In this document: piece after piece, positions 17,312 to 24,806 of the stretch
Layout: every line of letters starts with the position of its first letter
Numbering within the stretch: the first letter of the stretch is position 1
Assembly (NCBI GenBank): GCA_946885665.1
Contig: CAMPGT010000015.1
Location: 1 to 30,056, forward strand
DNA from: an uncultured Chitinophagaceae bacterium
Lineage (GTDB): Bacteria; Bacteroidota; Bacteroidia; Chitinophagales; Chitinophagaceae
DNA length: 30,056 nucleotides
Direction: 5' to 3'
Translations under genes and position numbers: made by a program
The notes under the pieces: model-generated
What the model was told of the DNA's origin: nothing
Seen by the model: the letters and a program-made list of their open reading frames with translations, nothing else
The model's database searches: none

Positions 17312-18552
17312 GCTTTCTTCTTCACCGCAAGAATGGTGAGCAGCGAAGACACGAGTAACGATACCGCCATGAAAATATAAGATGCGCCAAAGTCGCCCGT
17401 GCGTGCATTAAGATAACCCACTACATAAGCGCCGATGAACGAGCCGAGTGCTCCGAAACTGTTGATGACTGCCATGGCCACACCTGCAACATTTCGCGGA
17501 AGAATTTCCGGGATGATGGCAAAGAATGGACCGTAAGGCGCATACATCGCGGCGCCCGCAATGATCAGCAGTATGAACGAAATATAAAAGTTGCTTTCGC
17601 CAACGAGATAGGAGAAATAGAACGCTATCGCACCTACCAGCAGCAAGGGCCACACGAATAATTTTCTGTTGCCTGTTTTGTCGGAAAACCACGATGCCAC
17701 GATCATACCGATGATGGCAAATAAGTAAGGCAGTGCCGACAGCCAGCCGGTACTTACAATGTCCATATTGGGAACTGCTTTAATAATAGATGGCAGCCAC
17801 ATTACAAATCCATACACGCCAATGCTCCACAATGCGTATTGCAGTGAAAGTAAAATAACAGCCCTCGATTTAAACAATGCCGCATAATTCTTTGCTGGCG
17901 GGATGGCTTCCTGTTCTTTCTCCAATTGGGTTTTCAATTGCAGCTTTTCTTCTTGACCGAGCCACTTTGATTTGGCGGGATCATCGTCGGCTACGCGCCA
18001 CCAGATAAAGGCCCATATCACCGCAGGTATCCCTTCAATAATAAACATCCATCTCCATCCGAATGCATTGAGCAGGTATCCCGAAAGCACCGACATCCAG
18101 AGGATTGTAACCGGGTTGCCAAGTATAAGGAAGGTGTTTGCCCTCGAGCGCTCTGCCTTTGTGAACCACCGGCTCAAAAAGATCAGCATCGCAGGCATTA
18201 CGGAGCTTTCGACGATGCCAAGACAAAACCGGATCACGATCAGCAGGTTCACGTTGGTGATAATACCGGTAGCCGTTGCAAACAGGCCCCAAAGTATTAA
18301 CGACCAGAAGATGAGTTTTTTGACGCTCTTCTTTGAAGCATAGTGAGCGCCTGGTATCTGGAAGAAGAAATATCCAAGGAAGAATAGAGAACTTAGCAGC
18401 GAGGAAGTAACCGGGGTGATGTTAAGATCGGTCTCCATGCCGCCGGCGATTCCGAAACCGAAATTCGCGCGATCGAGATAGGCAAGACTGTAAGTGAAAA
18501 ATACAACGGGAATAAGACGGTACCATCGTAAAGCAGACAATTTTTTCTCCAT
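17308..18552 (-). CDS. MFS transporter, anion:cation symporter (sugar-acid) family
   Basis: A 414-residue inner-membrane protein with about 12 hydrophobic segments. I chose the ATG at 18552 (MEKKLSALRWYRLIPVVFF); an upstream in-frame start at 18687 would add 45 non-membrane residues and run into the divergent gene. AYLDRANFGFGIAGGMETDL in the first helices, LGIVESSVMPAMLIFLSRWF and FGWRWMFIIEGIPAVIWAF are typical of the anion:cation symporter family that includes hexuronate, glucarate and galactonate carriers. It is divergent from the mannonate dehydratase with a 34-bp gap, which supports uptake of a sugar acid such as a hexuronate, mannonate or a dehydration product. Specificity is inferred. 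Confidence 0.9.
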   Translation of the reverse strand: MEKKLSALRWYRLIPVVFFTYSLAYLDRANFGFGIAGGMETDLNITPVTSSLLSSLFFLGYFFFQIPGAHYASKKSVKKLIFWSLILWGLFATATGIITNVNLLIVIRFCLGIVESSVMPAMLIFLSRWFTKAERSRANTFLILGNPVTILWMSVLSGYLLNAFGWRWMFIIEGIPAVIWAFIWWRVADDDPAKSKWLGQEEKLQLKTQLEKEQEAIPPAKNYAALFKSRAVILLSLQYALWSIGVYGFVMWLPSIIKAVPNMDIVSTGWLSALPYLFAIIGMIVASWFSDKTGNRKLFVWPLLLVGAIAFYFSYLVGESNFYISFILLIIAGAAMYAPYGPFFAIIPEILPRNVAGVAMAVINSFGALGSFIGAYVVGYLNARTGDFGASYIFMAVSLLVSSLLTILAVKKKA

Positions 18553-18560
18553 ATTGTTTA

Positions 18561-18579
18561 TATTGTATCTAGTATAATA
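18561..18579. promoter_or_regulatory. Imperfect inverted repeat between divergent transporter and dehydratase genes
   Basis: TATTGTATCTAGTATAATA contains arms TATTGTA and TATAATA that are complementary except for one base, around a 5-base centre. It fills most of the 34-bp gap between the two divergent start codons. Any operator or promoter for both genes has to sit in or near it. The first ten bases recur exactly upstream of the arabinose regulator (23909-23918). Confidence 0.35.
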
Positions 18580-18586
18580 CTTGGTT

Positions 18587-19699
18587 ATGGCAAACAACAG
18601 AAGGTCCTTCCTCAAGAAATCAATTTCCATCGCGTCGGTTACCTCTATTGCAGGTGTGGGAGGTCTAGCAAACAGTAAATCTAACACTGAACTTTCAAAA
18701 CGCGCGCATGAATATGTAAAAGATGCGGGAATGCAGCTCAGTGAGGCCTATTTCAGGGGTCTGGAGGAACGTCGGATAGCTTATGCGCGGCAGATGGACG
18801 TGCTTGGTGCCGTTGCAGGAGTGAGGGGCAGCGACGATGCAAAACCCTGGGAAGCCAAAGCGATCATCGCCAACAAACAGGCATGGGATAAGGTGGGATT
18901 GAAATGGAACGTGGTGGAGGGACCACCGTCGCTGGGAGAAAAGACAAAGCTTGGCCTCGACGGCAGAGACGAAGAGATCAGCAACTTCATCACGTTCATG
19001 AAGAACCTGAAGCAGCACGCCAATATTGACGTGATATGCTACAACTGGATGCCGGTGATTGGCTGGTATCGCACAGATAAAGCAAAGCCGGGCAGGGGCG
19101 GCGCGCTCGTAACCGCTTTCGATAACGACGCGCTAAAAGATGCGGCGCTCACAAAATATGGTGAGGTTTCCAATGAAACACTCTGGAAAAACCTTGACTA
19201 TTTCTTGAAGGCAGTGATGCCCGAGGCCGAAAAAATTGGAATGAAGATGGCCATGCACCCCGACGATCCACAGGTGGAAAGCATCAAAGGCATCGGAAGA
19301 ATAATGACCACCGTCGATAATTTTAAACGGATGCTGGATATTTACCCGAGCCCGTACAATGGCATTACGATGTGCCAGGGCAATTTTTCACTGATGGGTG
19401 CGGACATTCCTAAAACCGTCAGGGAGTTTGGAAAAGAGAAAATTCACTTTGTGCATTTCAGGAACGTGCGCGGAGGTAAATACAAATTTGAAGAAACGTT
19501 TCATGACGAAGGGCAGATAGATATGTATGAAGCGATGAAGGCTTATTATGAGATCGGTTTCCGCGGACCGATACGCCCCGACCATGTTCCTACGATGGCC
19601 GGGGATAGTAATGATTTTGCGGGATACAGCAATGTGGGAATATTGTTTGCGCATGGTTACATTCGCGGGCTGATGGAAGCGATTGCTAAAGCGCGTTAG
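18587..19699 (+). CDS. Mannonate dehydratase (UxuA-like) with Tat signal
   Basis: The protein has 370 residues from the ATG at 18587; a TTG two codons upstream is a less likely start. The N-terminus MANNRRSFLKKSISIASVTS is a textbook Tat leader (RRSFLK, then a hydrophobic stretch), which is odd for an enzyme normally in the cytoplasm. Conserved UxuA segments: MHPDDP at 223-228, CQGN at 263-266, HFRN at 290-293, FHDEG at 305-309 and RPDH at 330-333. These supply the expected metal ligands His224, Cys263, His290 and Asp332. The family dehydrates D-mannonate to 2-keto-3-deoxygluconate. With all ligands kept, it should be active, perhaps in the periplasm feeding the divergent sugar-acid transporter. 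Its TAG stop lies inside the AT tail of repeat copy 2. Confidence 0.88.
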   Translation: MANNRRSFLKKSISIASVTSIAGVGGLANSKSNTELSKRAHEYVKDAGMQLSEAYFRGLEERRIAYARQMDVLGAVAGVRGSDDAKPWEAKAIIANKQAWDKVGLKWNVVEGPPSLGEKTKLGLDGRDEEISNFITFMKNLKQHANIDVICYNWMPVIGWYRTDKAKPGRGGALVTAFDNDALKDAALTKYGEVSNETLWKNLDYFLKAVMPEAEKIGMKMAMHPDDPQVESIKGIGRIMTTVDNFKRMLDIYPSPYNGITMCQGNFSLMGADIPKTVREFGKEKIHFVHFRNVRGGKYKFEETFHDEGQIDMYEAMKAYYEIGFRGPIRPDHVPTMAGDSNDFAGYSNVGILFAHGYIRGLMEAIAKAR

Positions 19700-19875
19700 A
19701 AGTTAAAAGTTAACAACGTCTCACGTTTGCCGGTCCACCCCCGGCGCTTCGCGCCACCCCCGCCAGCGGGGGATACTCTCCCGTCTCCCGTATCCCGCCT
19801 CCTGTCTGACGTCTCCCGTCTCCCGTCTCACGTCTCACGTCTCACGTCTCACATCTCCCGTCTCCCGTCTCACGC
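19695..19875 (-). repeat. Composite repeat element, copy 2 (inverted relative to copy 1)
   Basis: Read on the minus strand it runs in the same order as copy 1: fourteen 7-bp units of GAGACGG/GAGACGT type (19778-19875), the 42-bp GC block (19734-19775), a short GAGACG remnant, and an AT tail ending in TTTTAACTTCTAAC (19695-19708). It fills the gap between the convergent mannonate dehydratase and symporter genes. The tail contains the TAG stop of the dehydratase (19697-19699), and the array runs straight into the TGA stop of the symporter (19876-19878). Unlike copy 1 it has no CAATGGG units, so the arrays diverge in unit sequence while keeping the 7-bp period. Confidence 0.85.
19734..19775 (-). 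repeat. 42-bp GC-rich double-hairpin block, copy 2
   Basis: This is the reverse complement of 14637-14678 with one difference in 42 bases. The second hairpin pairs GGCGC (19743-19747) with GCGCC (19751-19755) across TTC. The changed base lies in this loop, so both stems are kept intact. Confidence 0.9.
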
Positions 19876-21561
19876 TCACCAAAACCTCACATACAACAAC
19901 GACAACACGATCAGCACCACCATGATCAGCGCCAGCGTTGACGGGGCAAGCTTAAACATCGACTTGTCGAGATCGAAGGCCTTCGCACTTACTTTGGGAC
20001 CGGCGAGGCTCATGCACACCATCAGCAATACCGTAAAGAAGAACGACCATCCCATGCCGATGAGGAACGGTATTTCATACGTTTCTCCGTTCCAGTAGGC
20101 GGTGTACAACCAGGTTTCGTTACCGAACCAACCCGGTGCATAATTGTTGAAGACAATAGAAAGCAGGAAGCCCACGATGATGCCTGCGATGGCTGCCGAG
20201 CCGGTGGTGCGTTTCCAGAACATACCGAGGATGAACACGGCAAAAACACCGGGGCTGATGAAGCCTGTGTATTTCTGAATGTAGGTGAAGCCGCCCTGTG
20301 CGCCAATGCCCAGCGAATCTTTCCAGGTAAAGATGATGGCGATGATCATTGCAACGATCACGGTTACCCTTCCAAGGCTCACCATCTTCTTTTCGTCGGC
20401 ACTTTTATTGAAGTATTTTTTATGGATGTCGAGCACGTATATCGTTGAGATGCTGTTCACCTTACCCGCCAGTGAGGCAACAATGGCGGCGGTAAGCGCG
20501 GCGATCGACAGCCCTTTCAACCCTTCTGGAAGAAATGCCAGGATGGAAGAGTACGCTGCGTCTTTGCTGCCGTTGGCAAGGTGAGGAAGGTGGCCATTGG
20601 TGTACAGCACATACGCTGCAATGCCGGGAAGCATTACGATTATCGGCATCATCAATTTCAGAAAAGCGGCAAACAAAATACCGGTGCGTGCAGTTTGCAG
20701 GTTGGCGCCGAGCGCCCTTTGGGTGATGTACTGGTTACAGCCCCAGTAGTTGAGGTTCACGATCCACTGCCCTGCAAAATACATGGCAACGCCCGGCAGC
20801 ACAAGATATTTGTCCACTTGCAGTTGCGAAGCATTGGCGTCCGGTTTGGGAACAATCATGTGAAAATGTTCGGGCGCTTCATTCATCAACACCTTGAAGC
20901 CGGCAATGGCATTCTCTCCCAAACCAAACCGGTCGCTCACGATGGTGAGAGCGAGATAGGTAGTGGCCAGTCCACCGATGATCAGCACCGCTACCTGGAT
21001 AACATCGGTATAGCCGATCACTTTCATTCCGCCGAGGGTGATGATGAGTGCAAAGATTGCCAGCATGAGCATGATCTTGTGCAGGTGCTCACCTCCCACT
21101 AGTCCGTTGATGGCCACCGAACCGAGGTATAGTATGGAAGTAAGGTTGACGAACACATACAGGAACAACCAGAATATGGCCATGATGAGCGCCACCGTAT
21201 TATTGTAACGCCGCGTAAGAAATTGCGGCATCGTGTAAATCTTGTTTTTCAGGTACACCGGGATGAACCATACGGCAATGATTACAAGGGCAAGCGCAGC
21301 GATCCATTCATATGCGGCGATGGCGATGCCGATAAAATAACCATCTCCACTCATACCAATAAACTGTTCGGCCGAAATGTTAGACGCGATCAGGGATGCG
21401 CCGATGGCCCACCAGGTGAGGGACCCTTCAGCGAGGAAAAAGTCTTTCGTGTCGGTAACCTTTCTTTTTTTTCTCCGGTAGATCCAGTAACCATAAGAGG
21501 CAACAATAATAAAGTACAGGATAAAAACGGCGTAGTCTGCGAAGACAAGATGATTATTCAT
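19876..21561 (-). CDS. Sodium/solute symporter (SSS family), probable arabinose uptake
   Basis: A 561-residue inner-membrane protein with about 13-14 hydrophobic segments, the length of sodium/sugar symporters such as vSGLT. Diagnostic stretches are DFFLAEGSLTWWAIGASLIA and SNISAEQFIGMSGDGYFIG near residues 40-80, then YTMPQFLTRRYNN, and NYWGCNQYITQRALGA in the middle. A FTWKDSLGIGAQGGFTYIQ loop is near residue 415. It is the third gene after araD and araA on the same strand, 39 bp after the araA stop, so L-arabinose or an arabinose-containing sugar is the likely cargo. Sugar choice is inferred from context. Its stop codon borders the heptamer array of repeat copy 2. Confidence 0.9.
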   Translation of the reverse strand: MNNHLVFADYAVFILYFIIVASYGYWIYRRKKRKVTDTKDFFLAEGSLTWWAIGASLIASNISAEQFIGMSGDGYFIGIAIAAYEWIAALALVIIAVWFIPVYLKNKIYTMPQFLTRRYNNTVALIMAIFWLFLYVFVNLTSILYLGSVAINGLVGGEHLHKIMLMLAIFALIITLGGMKVIGYTDVIQVAVLIIGGLATTYLALTIVSDRFGLGENAIAGFKVLMNEAPEHFHMIVPKPDANASQLQVDKYLVLPGVAMYFAGQWIVNLNYWGCNQYITQRALGANLQTARTGILFAAFLKLMMPIIVMLPGIAAYVLYTNGHLPHLANGSKDAAYSSILAFLPEGLKGLSIAALTAAIVASLAGKVNSISTIYVLDIHKKYFNKSADEKKMVSLGRVTVIVAMIIAIIFTWKDSLGIGAQGGFTYIQKYTGFISPGVFAVFILGMFWKRTTGSAAIAGIIVGFLLSIVFNNYAPGWFGNETWLYTAYWNGETYEIPFLIGMGWSFFFTVLLMVCMSLAGPKVSAKAFDLDKSMFKLAPSTLALIMVVLIVLSLLYVRFW

Positions 21562-21600
21562 ATTTATTAATTACATATTGGCAGCAATAATACAGTTGCG

Positions 21601-23097
21601 TCATTTAGTGGCGTAGTAGATTTCGTTCCATCGCAATTCGTTCCTGAGATCCCTGATCCCTGTTGATTTGCCAATGTGTATAAGCTCAATTCCCGCAATA
21701 TCTGCAAAATCTTCGATGTGCTCAAGCTTCAAATTCTGGCTAAAGCACGTATGATGCGCGCCGCCGGCAAGTATCCATGCCGTGCAGGCGGTTTTCATAT
21801 CCGGGTATGGCTTCCACAGCACTCTTGCGACCGGCAATTTAGGTAAATCATGTCGAGATTTCACGGCCTCCACCTCATTCACCACCATTCTGAACCTGTT
21901 GCCCATGTCTACCAGCGACACATTCATCGCCGGACCCGCCGCCACATCGAACACGAGCCGCACCGGATCTGCTTTTCCGCCAATGCCAAGCGGATGTATC
22001 TCACATTTCGGTTGTCCGTCGGCGATAGACTCGCAGATTTCAAGCATATGCGCGCCCAGCACCATTTCGTTTCCCGGCTCAAAATGATAGGTGTAATCTT
22101 CCATGAACGAATTACCGCCGGGCAGTCCCGCCGACATCACCTTCATCAGCCGCACCAATGCGGCAGTTTTCCAGTCACCCTCACCGGCAAATCCATACCC
22201 CTTCTTCATCAACCGCTGGGCAGCGATACCCGGCAGTTGAACCATGCCATGCAAATCTTCGAAGGTATCGGTAAAGCCGCTGAAATTTCCATCAACGAGA
22301 AAGGTTTCAATACCCGCTTCGATCCTGGCGGCCTCACGCAGCGACTGGTGCGCATCGCCCCCTTTCAGCAGAGATTTTTGCAGTGAATAACTGTCCTGGT
22401 ATTCTTCTGCCAGGCGGTCCACCACACTATCTTCAATGTCGCTGATCGTCCGCACGAGATCACCGATGCCATGCGTGTTCACGGAATAACCGAACTGCAT
22501 TTCGGCTTCCACCTTGTCGCCTTCGGTAACCGCCACGTTGCGCATGTTGTCGCCAAACCGGACGAACCGCGCTCCCTGCCAGTCTTTCCATCCCACCGCG
22601 GCCCGCGTCCAGGACGAAAGCTGCTTCTGCACTGTCTCATCTTTCCAGTGCCCCGTTACCACCTTCCTCCTGAGCCGCATTCTCGTCATCATATGTCCGA
22701 ATTCGCGGTCGCCATGCGCACTCTGGTTAAGGTTCATGAAATCCATGTCGATTTCGGACCATGGTATTTCGCTGTTAAATTGAGTGTGCAAATGCAACAG
22801 GGGCTTTCGCAAAATTGATAACCCGCGTATCCACATCTTCGCGGGTGAAAACGTGTGCATCCACACCATGGCGCCGATACAATTTTCCGCAGCATTCATT
22901 TCACGAAAAACGGTATAGATCTCATCGGCAGTTTTCACTACCGGCTTGAACACTACCGTGACCGGAATTGCGGGCGAATCATTCAGCTGCGCCGCTATAA
23001 TATTTGAATGAGCTGCCACTTGCTCCAATACTTTTGAACCATAAAGATGCTGGCTGCCTGTAATGAACCAGGCCTCATATTTTTTCAGACTATCCAT
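21601..23097 (-). CDS. araA: L-arabinose isomerase
   Basis: At 498 residues it has the standard length. It converts L-arabinose to L-ribulose in the cytoplasm. Recognisable segments: [11 protein letters not shown] at the N-terminus, [39 protein letters not shown], then [37 protein letters not shown] and [20 protein letters not shown] follow, the latter with the catalytic Glu; [13 protein letters not shown] near the C-terminus carries a metal-binding His. It lies 32 bp after araD and 39 bp before the symporter gene, in an evident araD-araA-symporter operon. No ribulokinase lies between them. Confidence 0.98.
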   Translation of the reverse strand: MDSLKKYEAWFITGSQHLYGSKVLEQVAAHSNIIAAQLNDSPAIPVTVVFKPVVKTADEIYTVFREMNAAENCIGAMVWMHTFSPAKMWIRGLSILRKPLLHLHTQFNSEIPWSEIDMDFMNLNQSAHGDREFGHMMTRMRLRRKVVTGHWKDETVQKQLSSWTRAAVGWKDWQGARFVRFGDNMRNVAVTEGDKVEAEMQFGYSVNTHGIGDLVRTISDIEDSVVDRLAEEYQDSYSLQKSLLKGGDAHQSLREAARIEAGIETFLVDGNFSGFTDTFEDLHGMVQLPGIAAQRLMKKGYGFAGEGDWKTAALVRLMKVMSAGLPGGNSFMEDYTYHFEPGNEMVLGAHMLEICESIADGQPKCEIHPLGIGGKADPVRLVFDVAAGPAMNVSLVDMGNRFRMVVNEVEAVKSRHDLPKLPVARVLWKPYPDMKTACTAWILAGGAHHTCFSQNLKLEHIEDFADIAGIELIHIGKSTGIRDLRNELRWNEIYYATK

Positions 23098-23129
23098 TAA
23101 ACTTTTTTGTTTTGCCGGGCAGTTATCAA

Positions 23130-23831
23130 TCAGCTCTGCCCGTAATATGAATCAGGTCCATGCTTTCTTTCAAAATGCTTTTTTATGATCGATGCTTTCA
23201 GCAATGCCGTACCGGAATTGATCTGTTCGGTAAGGAACGCCATCTTTGCCAGCGCTTCCAGTATCGCGCTGTTATAAACGGCTTTCGCCGCATTCCTGCC
23301 CCACGTAAAGGGTGCATGACTGCCCACCAGCACCATTTCCACTGCACGATAATCGAGCTGCTTCTTTTCAAGGCACTCAATGATCTGAAACGCCGTTTGG
23401 TATTCATAATCTCCTTTCACCATCTCGTCACTCATCGGCGTTGCGCACGGTATGTGGCCGGTAAGATGATCGGCATGCGTAGTGCCGTAGATGGGAATAT
23501 CGCGCAGCGACTGCGCCCAGGCCGTGGCATAGGTGGAGTGCGAATGGGCGATGCCGCCGATATCCGCCCATTGCTTGTATAATGCAGCATGCGTGGGTGT
23601 ATCCGAAGAAGGACGAAGCGCTCCCTCCACCACTGCGCCGTCGAAATCCACCACCACCATTTTAGACGGATCGAGCTCGCTGTAAGGAACGCCGCTTGGC
23701 TTAATGGCGAACACACCCAGCGCCCTGTCGGCCGCACTCACATTGCCAAAGGTGAAAATAACGAGACCGAGTTCCGGCAATTGCCTGTTGGCTTCATAGG
23801 CCTCCTCCTGGATGTGCAAATATTTTTTCAT
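23130..23831 (-). CDS. araD: L-ribulose-5-phosphate 4-epimerase
   Basis: A 233-residue class II aldolase-like zinc enzyme that turns L-ribulose-5-phosphate into D-xylulose-5-phosphate. Residues visible in family positions: [10 protein letters not shown] near 27-35, [10 protein letters not shown], metal ligands His96 and His98 in [16 protein letters not shown], Asp121 after THA, His172 in [10 protein letters not shown], and the C-terminal Tyr pair at 229-230 in [10 protein letters not shown]. It is the first gene of the araD-araA-symporter operon and faces the regulator gene across a 134-bp gap. The ATG at 23831 gives a natural start without extension. Confidence 0.97.
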   Translation of the reverse strand: MKKYLHIQEEAYEANRQLPELGLVIFTFGNVSAADRALGVFAIKPSGVPYSELDPSKMVVVDFDGAVVEGALRPSSDTPTHAALYKQWADIGGIAHSHSTYATAWAQSLRDIPIYGTTHADHLTGHIPCATPMSDEMVKGDYEYQTAFQIIECLEKKQLDYRAVEMVLVGSHAPFTWGRNAAKAVYNSAILEALAKMAFLTEQINSGTALLKASIIKKHFERKHGPDSYYGQS

Positions 23832-23871
23832 CAGTAATAATTTCCCGCCTTAATGCTAAAAGTAAATAAAT

Positions 23872-23890
23872 AAACGTTTTTTTGACGTTT
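23872..23890. promoter_or_regulatory. Inverted repeat in the araD/regulator gap
   Basis: AAACGT (23872-23877) and ACGTTT (23885-23890) form perfect 6-base arms separated by 7 T-rich bases. The site lies about 40 bases upstream of the araD start, a plausible position for an operator of the arabinose operon. The sequence is direct; the role is inferred. Confidence 0.35.
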
Positions 23891-23912
23891 TAAATGAATA
23901 TTTTTTGTTATT

Positions 23913-23927
23913 GTATCTTCGAGATAC
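23913..23927. promoter_or_regulatory. Perfect inverted repeat GTATCTTCGAGATAC, candidate operator
   Basis: Two 6-base arms surround TCG. It lies in the gap between the divergent araD and Nudix-type regulator genes, 38 bases upstream of the regulator start. Its left half extends to TATTGTATCT, a ten-base match to the transporter/mannonate dehydratase gap at 18561-18570. It is a reasonable candidate for autoregulation by the adjacent regulator. Confidence 0.4.
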
Positions 23928-23965
23928 CAGACACTCGTTTTCATTGATCATTTCATAACTGAATT

Positions 23966-24670
23966 ATGACCGGATATTTGGGCCAGCAACGATACCTGGT
24001 TGCACTGGACTGCATCATTTTTGGATTTGACGGGAAAGATATAAAACTGTTGCTGATCCGGCGCGGCATCGAACCGGAAAAAGATAAATGGAGCCTGATG
24101 GGAGGATTTCTGCAACCCGGTGAAACGCTGGATGAAGCGGCCAACCGGGTGCTGAAGCAGCTCACAGGGCTCGAGGGTGTTTACATGGAGCAACTGCAGG
24201 TGTACAGCGAACTCAACCGCGACCCCATCGAACGAACCATCTCCGTGTGTTATTTTGCACTTATCGACATTCACAAGTATGAAAAACAGATCAGTGAAGA
24301 ATACCACGCCGAATGGTTCCTCCTCTCAAAAAAACCAAGACTGATATTCGATCACGACGACATGGTGCGCCTGGCAAAAAAACAATTGCGCTACAAGGCA
24401 GCGCTCCATCCCATATTGTTCCGGCTGCTGCCCGATAAATTCACGATTCCCCAACTGCAGAATCTGTACGAATGTGTGTACGACACGCTATTCGATAATC
24501 GCAATTTCACGCGCAAGGTCATGTCGACGGGACTGCTGGTGAAGCTGAATGGAAAGGATAAATCAGGATCAAAAAAAGGCGCCTTCTATTACAAGCTCAA
24601 CAAGCGAACCTACAAGGTGAAAGAAGATGCCTTCCTCAACTTTGTACCGAAGGCGGATAAATTTATTTAG
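23966..24670 (+). CDS. AraR-type transcriptional regulator with degenerate Nudix domain
   Basis: The protein has 234 residues. The N-terminal half (about 1-145) is a Nudix fold with LVALDCIIFGFDGKDIKLLL and WSLMGGFLQPGETLDEAANR. The Nudix box should read Gx5Ex7REUxEExGU; here Gly47, Glu53, Arg61 and Gly68 are kept, but the three Glu positions after Arg are Val62, Gln65 and Leu66. Loss of these metal-binding residues argues against hydrolase activity. The C-terminal 85 residues form a winged-helix-like domain (FTIPQLQNLYECVYDTLFDN and FTRKVMSTGLLVKL). This matches the Nudix-related regulators (NrtR/AraR type) described for arabinose use in Bacteroides. It is divergent from araD. Sugar or sugar-phosphate is the expected effector. 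Confidence 0.9.
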   Translation: MTGYLGQQRYLVALDCIIFGFDGKDIKLLLIRRGIEPEKDKWSLMGGFLQPGETLDEAANRVLKQLTGLEGVYMEQLQVYSELNRDPIERTISVCYFALIDIHKYEKQISEEYHAEWFLLSKKPRLIFDHDDMVRLAKKQLRYKAALHPILFRLLPDKFTIPQLQNLYECVYDTLFDNRNFTRKVMSTGLLVKLNGKDKSGSKKGAFYYKLNKRTYKVKEDAFLNFVPKADKFI

Positions 24671-24806
24671 ACCTTAAGGCTATTAAATGCGAACAGTGCG
24701 TATCAAAAACGAACACCGTACCGAAATGCAGGAGCACTAACTTATTTATTTTGATCCTGTTAATTACAGGCACCGGCTTTGATGCTATCTCATCAACATC
24801 GGCGTT

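Noticed and set aside
18553..18687. 45-residue N-terminal extension of the MFS transporter
   Set aside because: It overlaps the divergent mannonate dehydratase start and adds sequence absent from this transporter family; the ATG at 18552 is natural.
19727..20098. 123-residue plus-strand frame with SRLPSHVSRLTSH-type repeats
   Set aside because: It is translation of the GAGACG-type heptamer array followed by the antisense of the symporter gene.
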